In this document: piece by piece, positions 9,946 through 20,300 of the stretch
Position numbering within the stretch: position 1 is the first letter of the stretch
How the letters are laid out: each line of letters opens with the position of its first letter
IMG/VR virus record: IMGVR_UViG_3300027741_000048
Coordinates: 1-64,000 of that record
Source: a virus
DNA: 64,000 nt
Strand: one strand, 5' to 3'
The notes under the pieces: model-generated
Told to the model about the DNA's origin: nothing
Databases searched by the model: none
What the model saw: only the letters and a program-made list of their open reading frames with translations
Translations under genes and position numbers: made by a program

Positions 9946-10553
9946 AAACACCATCTCCTGAAACATTAAAGCTATTGCTTGATTATGAAGTAGGGGGCGG
10001 TAAGCCATACTACGATAAATATCTTTCTAAATTTACTTGGCCTGGCGGAGCATCAGGTCCTACTATCTGTATCGGTGTTGATTGTGGTTATTATACAAGA
10101 GATGAGCTATCTGCAATATTTCATTTTTTAGCAGATGATCAGATTAAACTAATACAGGGTGCTAGTGATAAAACAGGAGCGAGCGGTAAGGAATATACAA
10201 AAATATTGAGAGAGGCAGGCATTACTGTTTCCTGGGACCAGGCGACAGAGATATTTGAAACACTCACTTGGCCTAAGTTTACAAAATTAGCAGAAAAATC
10301 ATTTCCTGGTTTAGATAAGCTATGCGATAACGCATATGGAGCTATCGTGTCATTGGTTTTCAATCGTGGAAATAGTATGACAGGAGATAATAGGTTAGAG
10401 ATGCGCAATATAAGAGACTTAGTACCTTCAAAAGACTATAAAGGCATTGCTAAAGAGCTTAGAAATATGAAAAGACTTTGGAAGGGAAAAGGATTAGACG
10501 GTCTTATTGAAAGACGAGAGGCAGAGGCTAAATTAGTTGAAACGTGCGCTTAA
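9942..10553 (+). CDS. Endolysin, pesticin/T4-lysozyme-like muramidase
   Basis: A 203-residue protein with a muramidase pattern: 'LLLDYEVGGGKPYYDKYL', then 'WPGGASGPTICIGVDCGYY'. Glu16 is the likely general acid. Thr41 and Asp47 fall with the 6-residue spacing of the pesticin-type catalytic Thr/Asp pair. A later 'AIVSLVFNRGNS' segment matches the conserved 'L.SfvfNrG' of phage lysozymes. There is no signal peptide, so export would depend on the holin encoded just upstream, which overlaps by 4 bases. It would cleave cell-wall peptidoglycan at lysis. Confidence 0.8.
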   Translation: MKTPSPETLKLLLDYEVGGGKPYYDKYLSKFTWPGGASGPTICIGVDCGYYTRDELSAIFHFLADDQIKLIQGASDKTGASGKEYTKILREAGITVSWDQATEIFETLTWPKFTKLAEKSFPGLDKLCDNAYGAIVSLVFNRGNSMTGDNRLEMRNIRDLVPSKDYKGIAKELRNMKRLWKGKGLDGLIERREAEAKLVETCA

Positions 10554-10572
10554 TAATCGTAAATAATATATA

Positions 10573-10770
10573 ATGAGTAATCTCATAAACGAGTTTTTTG
10601 ATCTTAATAAACCGTGCCCAGATAAAATTCCTAATTGTCAACAACTTAGAGACGAATACCAGAAAGCACTTGACGAGAAACGTGCATCTAGATGTAGTGC
10701 ATGTGAAGAGCTTAAAATTAAAACAAAATATATGGAGATAGCCTGGAATGCATTTATAAATACGATTTAA
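10573..10770 (+). CDS. Small Cys-containing protein of unknown function
   Basis: A 65-residue ORF following the endolysin by 20 bases. Four cysteines occur in spaced positions ('KPCPDKIPNC' and 'SRCSACEELK'), which could bind a metal or form a small structural unit. It runs into the convergent gene at 10767 with a 4-base overlap. No family recognised. A weak (A/T)-rich 'GTAAATAA' element precedes the ATG. Confidence 0.5.
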   Translation: MSNLINEFFDLNKPCPDKIPNCQQLRDEYQKALDEKRASRCSACEELKIKTKYMEIAWNAFINTI

Positions 10771-11243
10771 GCTATTTTTTTATTAACGTATCTATAGTAC
10801 CTACAAAATTTTGTTATATACGCACGCTCAAATTGTCGTGCATCTATTTCGTGTTTATTACGGTAATATGCGTTTGTGTTGTCTTCAACATCTTCATCTG
10901 TATAGTTAAACTCTGATACGCCTACCTTGTATATACGAGATTGCATCCAGTGCCTAAACTCGTGTAAAAATGTCTTAAATATCTCTATCTTTTTTTGCTT
11001 GGTAGAATATACCCGAGTATACGGTTCATCGCATATATGTATCTTATCAGTTTTAAAAGTATAAGTGCTTTGTTTGCCTCCGTATATAACCTGGATAGTA
11101 ATTACTTTACGCCGAACTGTTAGAGATGGTTCGAATTCAGCAAAGAGGAGCGTTATTGCAGTTTCCATAGCGTGTACATCAATATCATGCTCTTTAAACC
11201 ATGGTATTGATTTTTTTGTAGGCTTTAACTTAAATACAACCAT
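10767..11243 (-). CDS. Putative HExxH zinc metallopeptidase
   Basis: The ATG at 11243 is preferred; the open frame extends upstream only to a TTG codon with an unlikely hydrophobic leader. The 158-residue product has a zinc-peptidase signature: 'TFLHEFRHWMQ' (His94, Glu95, His98) and, 34 residues later, 'KHEIDARQFE', whose Glu132 could be the third zinc ligand. The protein is basic and has no signal peptide, so it should act in the cytoplasm or virion. It resembles small phage-encoded minimal metalloproteases in motif only; the substrate is unknown. It is transcribed divergently from the gene at 11288. Confidence 0.55.
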   Translation of the reverse strand: MVVFKLKPTKKSIPWFKEHDIDVHAMETAITLLFAEFEPSLTVRRKVITIQVIYGGKQSTYTFKTDKIHICDEPYTRVYSTKQKKIEIFKTFLHEFRHWMQSRIYKVGVSEFNYTDEDVEDNTNAYYRNKHEIDARQFERAYITKFCRYYRYVNKKIA

Positions 11244-11287
11244 AGAGTCTTGATAATTAGAGATTACACCTATAATATATAATATAA

Positions 11288-11482
11288 ATGGAAAATACAA
11301 CTACAAACAATGATATTATTGAAGTTATTACCGATCTCAATGTTTCGGATATTAAAAGTATTGATCTTATTATCGATAAATGTTTGCAAATAAATGTTTT
11401 TGCACAAGAGAGCATAGAAGACGTTAAGCAATTGTCTGTAAAGGTAAAGATCTTATTACAAAACCTAGAAAAACAGCTATAA
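11288..11482 (+). CDS. Small acidic protein, unknown
   Basis: A 64-residue ORF with mostly helical, acidic sequence ('IIEVITDLNVSDIKSIDLII') and a Lys/Leu-rich end. Its start lies 45 bases from the divergent metallopeptidase start, so the two probably have back-to-back promoters. No family recognised. An imperfect inverted repeat overlaps its end (11461-11497, AACCTA...TAGGTT) but has no clear U-tract. Confidence 0.45.
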   Translation: MENTTTNNDIIEVITDLNVSDIKSIDLIIDKCLQINVFAQESIEDVKQLSVKVKILLQNLEKQL

Positions 11483-11523
11483 CGTACGTTTTTAGGTTAT
11501 TATAGAGAATTAAATATTCTATA

Positions 11524-11733
11524 ATGACGGGAATAGTCGCAATAGCTTCTATATGCGAAGAGTTTACAGAAACATTGCTTGTTGATAGCAAAAAGAACAG
11601 TATTATCGTTAATGTTAGCAAGCAATGGTTTAGTACGCTCAATCAACGCTTACTCTCTATGCAGTGTAAGTTAATACATAAGTCTCCGATTAATAATGGA
11701 TACACATGTACGTATCTTTATGTAGGAAGATAG
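11524..11733 (+). CDS. Small protein, unknown
   Basis: A 69-residue ORF with mixed alpha/beta character ('MTGIVAIASICEEFTETLLV', then 'YTCTYLYVGR'). The start is preceded immediately by an AT-rich inverted repeat (TATAGA at 11501-11506 and TCTATA at 11518-11523). It sits in the same direction as the following nuclease gene, 36 bases downstream. No family recognised. Confidence 0.4.
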   Translation: MTGIVAIASICEEFTETLLVDSKKNSIIVNVSKQWFSTLNQRLLSMQCKLIHKSPINNGYTCTYLYVGR

Positions 11734-11768
11734 TAGCATTCCATGTATAGTGATGATAATATCATATT

Positions 11769-12458
11769 ATGTTGATTTTTGATCCTATCTCGCATTTATA
11801 TAAAAATGAATTTACCGGTGAGTTATATATTTCTGCTACTACATTAATACATAAATTCAAAAAGCCGTTTGATTCCGATCTTATGGCAAAACGGGTAGCG
11901 AAAAAAGAAGGTACAACTGCTGAAGAAGTACAAGCGCGCTGGAAAGAAGATAACAATAAGAGTAAGGATTACGGTACTGAATTACATGCAGCTGTTGAGC
12001 AATATTTAAAGACTGGTATAATAGGAGACCAAAAATATCAAGAATTTATACAAGCGTACCTCGATCTTGATGTTGTTTCTCGAAAAGATGATCTTTTAAT
12101 CGAGCATAAATTACATTCACATGAATATAAAATCGCAGGCACGGCAGATTTAATACGTCTAGAAAAGAATGGAGGCTTTAGCGTGTTCGATCTAAAGACT
12201 AACAAGCGATTTAATTATCATAATCAATATAACGAGTATTTATTACCACCTTTACAGCATTTAACAGCTAGTGAGTACTCAATCTATTCTATTCAGCTTT
12301 CGCTTTACGCGTATATGTTTCAAAATATGACAGGTAGACGTGTTAATAGTATCGGTGTTACCTATTACGATAGGAATACCAAAAAATTTACATATTATCC
12401 TATGTCGTTTATGAAATATGAGATAAAGGCTATACTCGATTATTACTCCACATTATGA
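11769..12458 (+). CDS. PD-(D/E)XK nuclease, RecB/Cas4-like
   Basis: A 229-residue protein with the RecB-type nuclease order of motifs: a helix with 'YGTELHAAVEQYL' (motif His), 'YKIAGTADLIRL' (catalytic Asp), 'FSVFDLKTNKR' (the D-x-K element) and 'SIQLSLYAYMF' (the Gln-containing motif). These bind Mg2+ and cut DNA, commonly in recombination or end processing. The length fits a stand-alone exonuclease domain without a helicase. Its stop overlaps the next gene by 4 bases (ATGA). Substrate polarity cannot be told from the sequence. Confidence 0.75.
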   Translation: MLIFDPISHLYKNEFTGELYISATTLIHKFKKPFDSDLMAKRVAKKEGTTAEEVQARWKEDNNKSKDYGTELHAAVEQYLKTGIIGDQKYQEFIQAYLDLDVVSRKDDLLIEHKLHSHEYKIAGTADLIRLEKNGGFSVFDLKTNKRFNYHNQYNEYLLPPLQHLTASEYSIYSIQLSLYAYMFQNMTGRRVNSIGVTYYDRNTKKFTYYPMSFMKYEIKAILDYYSTL

Positions 12459-12928
12459 AATTTATAGATCTAATACTACAGAATAGTCAAATAAAAGAAG
12501 CTAAGCTATATGGGCCTTCTAAAAAAGCGTCCGAGCGACCAGAAACAGGGATTACGATACAAAATACCTCAGCTTTTTATGTTATTAAAGACTGTGCAAC
12601 GCTTGCAAATAAATATCTACCACATTTTGTCTTCGGACACTACGCAAACCCTTTCGAAGTACTTAAAGATAAATTTACTCGCGATGATATAAGTGAGTTT
12701 GTTGCTGAAGCTAATTCCGATATAGTATTGAATCAGCTTTTAACACTTATTTTAGAAAAAATTAATAAATCTACAGCTATATCTAATATTCAGCCTACAA
12801 TAAACACAAACACTACAAGCAATTCATCCGATCCATACGGTGACTACGAATCTTACGCATTAGCTCAACAGCAAGCACATCCGCAGGATACGGTATCGCT
12901 TCTCTGCGCAGCTTTTAATGCGATTTAA
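12455..12928 (+). CDS. Hypothetical protein coupled to the nuclease gene
   Basis: A 157-residue protein translationally coupled to the PD-(D/E)XK nuclease gene through an ATGA overlap. The N-terminal ~110 residues look folded; residues about 112-145 are a low-complexity Thr/Ser/Asn and Gln/Ala linker, followed by 'DTVSLLCAAFNAI'. No catalytic motif or family recognised. The coupling hints at a role with the nuclease, which is inference only. Confidence 0.5.
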   Translation: MKFIDLILQNSQIKEAKLYGPSKKASERPETGITIQNTSAFYVIKDCATLANKYLPHFVFGHYANPFEVLKDKFTRDDISEFVAEANSDIVLNQLLTLILEKINKSTAISNIQPTINTNTTSNSSDPYGDYESYALAQQQAHPQDTVSLLCAAFNAI

Positions 12929-12934
12929 TAAATA
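12927..12934 (+). promoter_or_regulatory. Late-promoter-like octamer AATAAATA
   Basis: AATAAATA overlaps the end of the preceding gene and ends 7 bases before the ATG at 12942. It favours that ATG over the in-frame ATG at 12918. Confidence 0.4.
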
Positions 12935-12941
12935 TAATATA

Positions 12942-13298
12942 ATGAATTTAATAACACCGTTTCTTAAAATACAAAACCAGCTAAGAATTTTTCACTGGCA
13001 AACGAAAAGTTACGCACAACACAAGGCGTTTGGTAAAGCGTATGAGTCATTAGACGACTTAGTTGATCAATTCGTAGAGGTATATACAGGAAAGTATGGT
13101 AGAACGAAAGCAAATATTAAATTTAATATTGAATTAGATAATTTATCAGGTGATTATATTAAAATTATTGATTCATATATTCATTATTTAAACGAATTAA
13201 CGAACCAGCTTAGTGATATTGATACAGACTTACTCAATATACGAGATGAAATGTTGGCTGTATTGAATCGTCTTAAGTATTTGCTGTCGCTTTCTTAA
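12942..13298 (+). CDS. Dps/ferritin-like four-helix protein
   Basis: A 118-residue all-helical protein. The segment 'QNQLRIFHWQTKSYAQHKAF' followed by 'YESLDDLVDQFVEVYTGK' has the His-Trp and His/Glu spacing of the first helices of Dps and related ferritin-like proteins. It matches a family of small phage proteins of this fold. Dps proteins bind iron and DNA; whether iron ligands are complete here is not certain. The start at 12942 is chosen because a late-like octamer precedes it and the conserved region starts just after. It ends 3 bases from the convergent giant tail gene. Confidence 0.55.
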   Translation: MNLITPFLKIQNQLRIFHWQTKSYAQHKAFGKAYESLDDLVDQFVEVYTGKYGRTKANIKFNIELDNLSGDYIKIIDSYIHYLNELTNQLSDIDTDLLNIRDEMLAVLNRLKYLLSLS

Positions 13299-13300
13299 TA

Positions 13301-16300
13301 TTAAAAAGTTAAATTCGCACCAAGTGTGGTTTTATATAGCGTGTCGAGTTCTTTTATAGTGTTGGTCGCTGTTTCAGGGGTATTTGGATAAAGAGAAGCT
13401 GTATTACTACGGTATACTAAAGCGAAAGCTATATTACCAAAGTAGCCACCTCTTGCAAACGGATCATCACTATATGTACCAAACATTAAATTGCCTGTCG
13501 TCGTTGCAGGTACTGTGGTAATATCAGCTACGGTGTCTGTTGTTGAGATAATAGAACCGTTCTGATATACAAGTGCTGTCTTGTAATTGGAGCCGATAAC
13601 TCCATAAGAGTTAAAATTAGTACTCGAATTAGCAGTAAGAGTCGTCGTGGTATTAATAAAATCATATTCACTTACACCGTTTCCGTTGTTTGGTATAATC
13701 CAAACCCATCTTCCACTTAAACTAGGACCAGAAGCTGTCATAAGTTGCTGAATAGAGCCTTCATCTGCTGTCGGAGCTTGTGCAACAACGTAAGAAAGCA
13801 TATGCTTGTACGCAAAATCGCTATTATTACTATTAATTCTACCACTATTCTGATCACCGCTATTACCGACTAATCTGACTCCATTTACCGTCCATGCATA
13901 TTCTCCGTAAATTGTAGCGCTTGATCCTTGCGTCATGCCACCGAGTGGGTATATTGTTGTGCCTACGCCTGCGTTTTGATCGCTTATCATTGGCCAGCAT
14001 ATAATATTGTTCCAAAAGCCTAGGCCTAAGTTACGCTTTATGCCTGTGACGAAGTCGTTTATTGCCTGCCGGCTGCGTACATCAGATACACCTGCGCGTA
14101 GTATATATTCCCATGCGTCAGCGTCATACGCTGTAATGTCGCCTATTTGACCATTACCGAATGTGTATGTGAATAGTGATTGGGTTTTATCTACAAATCC
14201 TGTATTATTGCCAATAACAGCGAAAGTATCGAAGTAAGGTCCGACAGATGGGTTTAAATCAGTATCGCGATAGTTTTGGAAATTTACATGATATGTGTCG
14301 GTAGTAGGCTTATGTAACGTACATGCAATATTTGCTATTTCGTTATTGATATACTGGAATCTGTTTGTAACAATGTAGAAACAGTTAGCAGCATCTTTTG
14401 CTAGATATGTTAATGTATAGTACCCTGTATCGTCGCTATAATTTAATACAGGCTTTTCGATTTTAATAATATCTATTTCAACACCAGCTCCAAAAAGCGA
14501 GAATACTTGTAAATCAGAAAACTGTAAATCAGATGTATTTTTCTTTGGATAAATTTGCGTAGCATGGTTATTACTCAAATCAATTCTATATATAATGGGA
14601 TATATAACCTTATAGTTTGTAGCACTCGAGCTATCGGTTAATAGCGTCGTCTTACAAAATGTAAGCATATTGTCATGTTCATCAAACCAAACGCTGGAGA
14701 ATTTTTCAAACGCAGGTAACGTATTACGGTTAAACACGTTATTATTAGTTTGTGCACCAATTATATGCGAAGTGTCGTGGTCAAAACTTATTTTTTGAAA
14801 AACTAAATAGTTTTCAGTTTCGAATTGAATAATATCGTAGTAAATATCAAAGTTAATTAACTTGTTTTTTATTTCGTCAGCGGCTTCCGTTGTAAAATTA
14901 ATAAGCAGCCCGCTAAGTGCGGAAGAGACAGGGCTAATTTGGGTGCTATTATTATTTCTAAAATAAAATGAACCATATTCCGCTGTGCGTGTTTTATACA
15001 AGGTATTAGGTACAGTTTTTAATGCTGATAGCGATAAATCGACTATAGTATCTTTGTTATTCAGGCGGAGATCTTTAAAGTTTGACGGTTCAGCATATGA
15101 ATACGAATATGGTTCAGTTACAACAAAATACGGGCACCGAGGACATGGTTCTTGATTTGTTATATCGATAAAAGCACTACCATCATATTCTGTAATTCCT
15201 GTATATGTATTAGGGTTAATTAAAAAGCTCCCTGGGTAACTAGCTGTTGAAATACGATACGGTGCTTCGTAATTAACAGCACCGTCAGCTAGTTCATTGT
15301 AGTAAAATATAGATGAGGTTGGATTAAAGTTAGGGTCATCGCTCGGTATATCAGGTAGCGGGGCACCAGTCTGCTTAACGAATGTAAAGCCGTCTTTTAT
15401 TGAGCAATTATATGTACTATCAGCGATGGTCCCGAGATTATCAAAAACATATCCAGCGTTCGATATGAAGTCATACGATTCAAGCACTATAGCATCATTA
15501 TCGTCTTCAAATGTATTAGGTGCTACACTTGTTCTTAACGTAACGCCGGAGAAATTAATATAAGTGCCGTTTAATTCTGGTAGATTGGTATAAATCGGTC
15601 CACTAGCTATACTATAGTTAAAATCATAATCTTGACCACACAGCGTGTCTTTAAATGTATAACCATCGAGTATAAAGTCGATAGCGCTACTTATTTTTGG
15701 CGTTATAGTAAATTGTTTACCGGTACCGGTTTTATAAAGCCCGTATTCGTTGCCATATATGTCAGTCTTGTACTGAAAAAGTGTTTTGTCGTTAAATGTT
15801 AATAATGTACCAATACGCTGTTCTATAGGATAACGATTAATCGGGGATAACGTGTATATATCAGGATTTGACCATATGTCGTTTAAATCACCGGTGAAGA
15901 AGCTCTGCGAATCCGTATATCGCGAAAGACCGAACTCACTAGTATTTAATGACTGCTCACGAGATTGATATGCGCGAAATGTCTGTAGATACGGGTCAGA
16001 TAATACTTCACCAGCGCTATACTGATTAGAAAAATCTATTTTATTAAAATAATTATTTTCAGAAAATATAAACGGCGTGGTAAAGTCAACTTTCGTGTTA
16101 CCGGATACGTTGCCGTATTTCTGTGGGTCGGGGAAATAATACAACGTACCGGGTTGTAGCTTATCAATATTTACTTGCGGTGTAAAATCAAAATTAGTAA
16201 AATTTACTAAACCAATTTTATCGGGTTTAAAAAATAGCCCTAACTCCTTGCCGGTTTTAAAGAACTCTTCACTGGGTACTGCAGCTATAGATGGATATCT

Positions 16301-17326
16301 TCTATTAAGATAGTGCGCGTACACATTATCCGCTGTAAATAACTGACCAGACGCATATGTGGTTCCTGTTGATGTGGCAGATGTTGTTATGTAATAGAAA
16401 TCTGAACCAGCATATTTCTTAGTTATAGAAGCTTGAGTCTGTAAATTAAGATTTGTCCGTTGACCGTCGTTAATTGTACTAATAAAGTCGCTATCCTTGA
16501 GGAGTGTTAGTTGCGATGAATCAACAAGTGGGTCTATTGTAAAATTATCACCAAGTTCAGCCAAATAAAAAGGATACGATAATATTGCACGAACGATACT
16601 TTGATTAATATTGGTAAATAAATTTGGGTCAATATCAACCTGGTTTAATTCAAAATAATCTTTACGTAGTCCAGTAGTTATATTATACGCGGAGGATGGT
16701 AAAAGTGTACTAACATCTCGATAATCAGGGTATGTGTCGTATACATCTTCTACTTCTATGACGAGATTATTCAATATACTAGAAAGAGAGGTCTTATAGG
16801 TTGTAAGTGTAGTAGCAACATCATGTGACTCTGTTGCTTTAGCGAAGCTTGAATACAGCAACGTTTCGATACCAACGTTTGATCCTTTTAAATTATACTG
16901 AACAGCAGCGGTTTTAGCATCTTCACGTAACTCGCTATAGTACAAACAGATATTTTTTATTTTTTTTGCAAAAAACGGTACTGCTATAGCGAGATCTCGA
17001 CTATTTGATAGGTCTAAATTTAAAAGATATCGTTGCTCGTCATTACTCGTATAATTAATAATAACATTATTAATAAGGTCTAAATAATATTGCTGCACAC
17101 CGCGCGCTGCGTCTTCACGAGACATTCCCTTAGCTTCATACCAGTTGTTTAAATAGAGCTGGTATCGATTTAAGAATTTATCCGTTGATGTAAAAACCTG
17201 AGTATTACGTTGCAGCCATTGAATGAAAGTAAGTGGTTTGTCATTATCGATAGGATGCGTAGGGGGGGTTAGGGATGTAATTGAATCATCTAACCGTCCA
17301 TCAATGAATGTCAGTGGTTCCGCCAT
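13301..17326 (-). CDS. Giant virion tail protein with C-terminal lectin-like domain
   Basis: A 1341-residue protein, the largest in the window. The first ~120 residues are helical ('LTFIQWLQRNTQVFTSTDKF', 'GMSREDAARGVQQYYLDL') and could dock to the baseplate. The rest is beta-rich and Asn/Tyr/Thr-rich. A short 'EPCPRCPYF' cysteine pair lies near the middle. Residues from about 1100 look like a concanavalin/LamG domain: 'GLGFWNNIICWPMISDQN' and 'YKTALVYQNGSIISTTDT', ending 'FGNIAFALVYRSNTASLYP'. It shares direction and short spacing with the next large tail protein and gp6-like wedge gene. No enzyme motif seen. Confidence 0.55.
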   Translation of the reverse strand: MAEPLTFIDGRLDDSITSLTPPTHPIDNDKPLTFIQWLQRNTQVFTSTDKFLNRYQLYLNNWYEAKGMSREDAARGVQQYYLDLINNVIINYTSNDEQRYLLNLDLSNSRDLAIAVPFFAKKIKNICLYYSELREDAKTAAVQYNLKGSNVGIETLLYSSFAKATESHDVATTLTTYKTSLSSILNNLVIEVEDVYDTYPDYRDVSTLLPSSAYNITTGLRKDYFELNQVDIDPNLFTNINQSIVRAILSYPFYLAELGDNFTIDPLVDSSQLTLLKDSDFISTINDGQRTNLNLQTQASITKKYAGSDFYYITTSATSTGTTYASGQLFTADNVYAHYLNRRYPSIAAVPSEEFFKTGKELGLFFKPDKIGLVNFTNFDFTPQVNIDKLQPGTLYYFPDPQKYGNVSGNTKVDFTTPFIFSENNYFNKIDFSNQYSAGEVLSDPYLQTFRAYQSREQSLNTSEFGLSRYTDSQSFFTGDLNDIWSNPDIYTLSPINRYPIEQRIGTLLTFNDKTLFQYKTDIYGNEYGLYKTGTGKQFTITPKISSAIDFILDGYTFKDTLCGQDYDFNYSIASGPIYTNLPELNGTYINFSGVTLRTSVAPNTFEDDNDAIVLESYDFISNAGYVFDNLGTIADSTYNCSIKDGFTFVKQTGAPLPDIPSDDPNFNPTSSIFYYNELADGAVNYEAPYRISTASYPGSFLINPNTYTGITEYDGSAFIDITNQEPCPRCPYFVVTEPYSYSYAEPSNFKDLRLNNKDTIVDLSLSALKTVPNTLYKTRTAEYGSFYFRNNNSTQISPVSSALSGLLINFTTEAADEIKNKLINFDIYYDIIQFETENYLVFQKISFDHDTSHIIGAQTNNNVFNRNTLPAFEKFSSVWFDEHDNMLTFCKTTLLTDSSSATNYKVIYPIIYRIDLSNNHATQIYPKKNTSDLQFSDLQVFSLFGAGVEIDIIKIEKPVLNYSDDTGYYTLTYLAKDAANCFYIVTNRFQYINNEIANIACTLHKPTTDTYHVNFQNYRDTDLNPSVGPYFDTFAVIGNNTGFVDKTQSLFTYTFGNGQIGDITAYDADAWEYILRAGVSDVRSRQAINDFVTGIKRNLGLGFWNNIICWPMISDQNAGVGTTIYPLGGMTQGSSATIYGEYAWTVNGVRLVGNSGDQNSGRINSNNSDFAYKHMLSYVVAQAPTADEGSIQQLMTASGPSLSGRWVWIIPNNGNGVSEYDFINTTTTLTANSSTNFNSYGVIGSNYKTALVYQNGSIISTTDTVADITTVPATTTGNLMFGTYSDDPFARGGYFGNIAFALVYRSNTASLYPNTPETATNTIKELDTLYKTTLGANLTF

Positions 17327-17334
17327 AACAATAT

Positions 17335-20300
17335 TTAGCTATTATATGTAATGTTGGTAGCGGAAGTAAATAACCGGAAGCCTTTTGTTAGTTCATAACT
17401 TAACATATTCTGTATAATACCGTCATCTACACTCCAGTCGGTGTAGGAGCTATTCTGTGGTGTAAGGGTGGTCATGGGATTATACCAATCAATGATATAA
17501 TCGTAAAAGGTATTATTATTGTTAGAAATATATTCATAAAATTCATAATATTCACTAATAGCTGATCCTGTTACTGTATTGGGTATTACCAGAGGCCATC
17601 CCCAGCTAGATGTATATGCGGATAACGGGTAGCCTGTAATAGTATCAGTTATTGTTAGTATGGATGATGTTATGGTATTTGTATTTACGAGTGAGTAAAT
17701 ACCTGAGAATCGCTCATAAGCAACGACAGGTTTATCAAAAGAAAAAACACCAGATATAGGATCAATTCTAGAGCCTAAATTTATACCGTACGTATCGTTT
17801 GATGCTATAGTTCCCTGTTTATTAAAATTGCTTGCGTATTTATTTTGCGTTCCCCATAGATTACTCTGCTTAATAGATAAAAGATCAACAAGGCGCTTGA
17901 TTTGTGGGGGGTAAAGATAATTATAATCTTGATAGTTAATACTCAGTTCATTACAGAAAGAAATGAGTGCATCGATGTTGCTCTTATCAATGTCAGATCT
18001 ATTATTAACGAAGTTGCTTATTTTTTCGTAAACAGTTTTTCCTAATTCGTATGGTTGAGCTGAAAAACCACCGACAATTGTACCGAGGAACTCATTAAAA
18101 AATACTTGTTTATCTAAAAGTGTTTCTTGATATCGTAATGAATTATAAAAACTAGCTGCGTTCCAATCTTCATTTATTTTAGATACGTTATACTGACCTG
18201 TTGATGGAAAAATGTTGAATAATGTTGATGAGCCTGTAATTGTTCTTATTGTGCTAACAGGTGCAGAGTATTTATTAATCCAATGATACCCGTTCCAATC
18301 ACCTAGTGCTTGAAATTGCTTTTGACCGCTACTGTAATTAACTGCTGATACGGCAGGTAATATAACATCTGGATATGTTAATTTAATACTATAACTGTAA
18401 CTTAAATTCGTGGTCGGTGTTTTAGCACTAGCGTCAATTAAATAAAGCGCTTTATCTGCGTTGTTTATTACCCAAATATTATTACCAGTATCGCATGTTA
18501 TTCCACCGATGTTAGAGTTATAATTATTTTGTATGTTATTACCGGCACCGGCGGTAAAATCTGTACGCGTGCGTGTCACACCATCGACGCGTGTTATTGT
18601 TTCGCGGTTGTGTGAGATCCATGCGTTTTGATTACCATCAATGGTAATATTATTGATTAATTTAAAGCCTGAAAGCGGATAACCTGTAACAATATTTCCG
18701 TATGTATCAAACTTATAAAGCAAATCGTTAGCTGTGGTAAATGAGTCGCGTACCACATTGAGGTTCTGAGCTGTCACCCAAACAAACGTATTTCTATCTA
18801 TACAAATTTCATCAGGTACAATAAAATCGGGAAATTTATATTTGTATAATATATCAGCGTTAAAGTCAAAATTATCTACACCTCTATATTTGATTAAAAA
18901 GTTATTAACAGGATGACTGTACGATATCCAGATATTGTTATCATGATCAGCGTCTATAGAGCTGGGTAAAATAGTACCGTCGCCGGCAAAACCGCTATAG
19001 CTTGAATAATCACTCGACGTGAGCATGGTTTCAGTAAAGTCAGGGCAAGCAACGTTAACTGCGTATCCATTTGTTGTGTCAAATTTTAATGCCGAGCCGC
19101 TATCGATAAGTGTTACCCATATATTATTCTGCCCGTCGAGTGTAATATAGTTCGGCGTAGCAAAGAAGCGATTACCCTGATCGTCGAGACCTCTATAATC
19201 AATATACCGTATCTGGTGGTTTATTAGTGTTGGTACGCTCGAGAGTGAAAAATAGTAAACCGGCTCGTTTGTGTCTTGACTATAGTAAAGAGGTTGTAAT
19301 ATACCGTTGTAGTCAATACGAGAAATGCGGTCGTTTATTGGATCACCAATCCAAGTCTGATAATCGTCATCGTAACCGGGTCCCTGTGGTGCCATAGCGA
19401 TAGCATATGTATTACTGTCATTAATATCGATTAACGGTTCGTTATTTGTAAATGTTACAGTTTTATTACCGTCTAAGCCGTTGTATGTTTCTTGGCGAAG
19501 TATTCTAAAAAGAGAACTATACTGCGGTATTGCTATCCAACCAACAAGTGAATCTTTTTGATAAAAAGTCGGTTCTACAATAGTTATACCGGCAGTGAGT
19601 ATGCAGTTTTGTGAAGATTGTGACGCTACAAAATATCCTTTATAAAAGCTACCAATTGATTGTGGTGCTTCAGGTGTAAAATCTTCGTAAAATGTAACAC
19701 CCTGTACGGTACTTGTATCACCGCTTTCATTAATTTGTACAACACCGAGTTGAACATTGTAGGATGTAAGTGGTGAGGTAGAATTATTTACAACACTTGA
19801 GGACGAAAGCGGTGGGTAATTCTTGGTTGTATATCCGCGTTCATCTTTTAACTTTATTAAAAACGGTATTTGTGTTTCTTGCCAACTAACGTACGGTATA
19901 TTAAAATTTGTAGCTGATAATATACCTTCACCGTCGATCCCAGTTGTTGTGATACTTAAACGGTTAGCAGGGTTAAAGCGTGTCTTAATTCCAGGAAATA
20001 CTATAGGATCGGTGTTTTGTATACCATACGGTGGGTAATTAACGGTGTCGAATATATTTCGGCTCTCCGTTAATGCGTCATTAAATTTAGAACTATCAAC
20101 AGTTGCAAAAATAAAAACTGGGTGATCTTCTGTGGTTAGATTTCCGGGTACATCATCAGTATAGAGAAACTGGCATGTACCTGTTGTACCTACAAATACA
20201 CTACCTTGATCGCTTTGATTACAGTATTGTAGCGTATTATCTACAATGCTAACAAAAAGCTGTGTTTGCTGCGCTGTTAGACTATTAATAAGTGTATAGC

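Noticed and set aside
11461-11497. Inverted repeat AACCTA...TAGGTT as a terminator
   Set aside because: The stem has a bulge and a long loop and there is no following U-tract, so it is not a convincing Rho-independent terminator.
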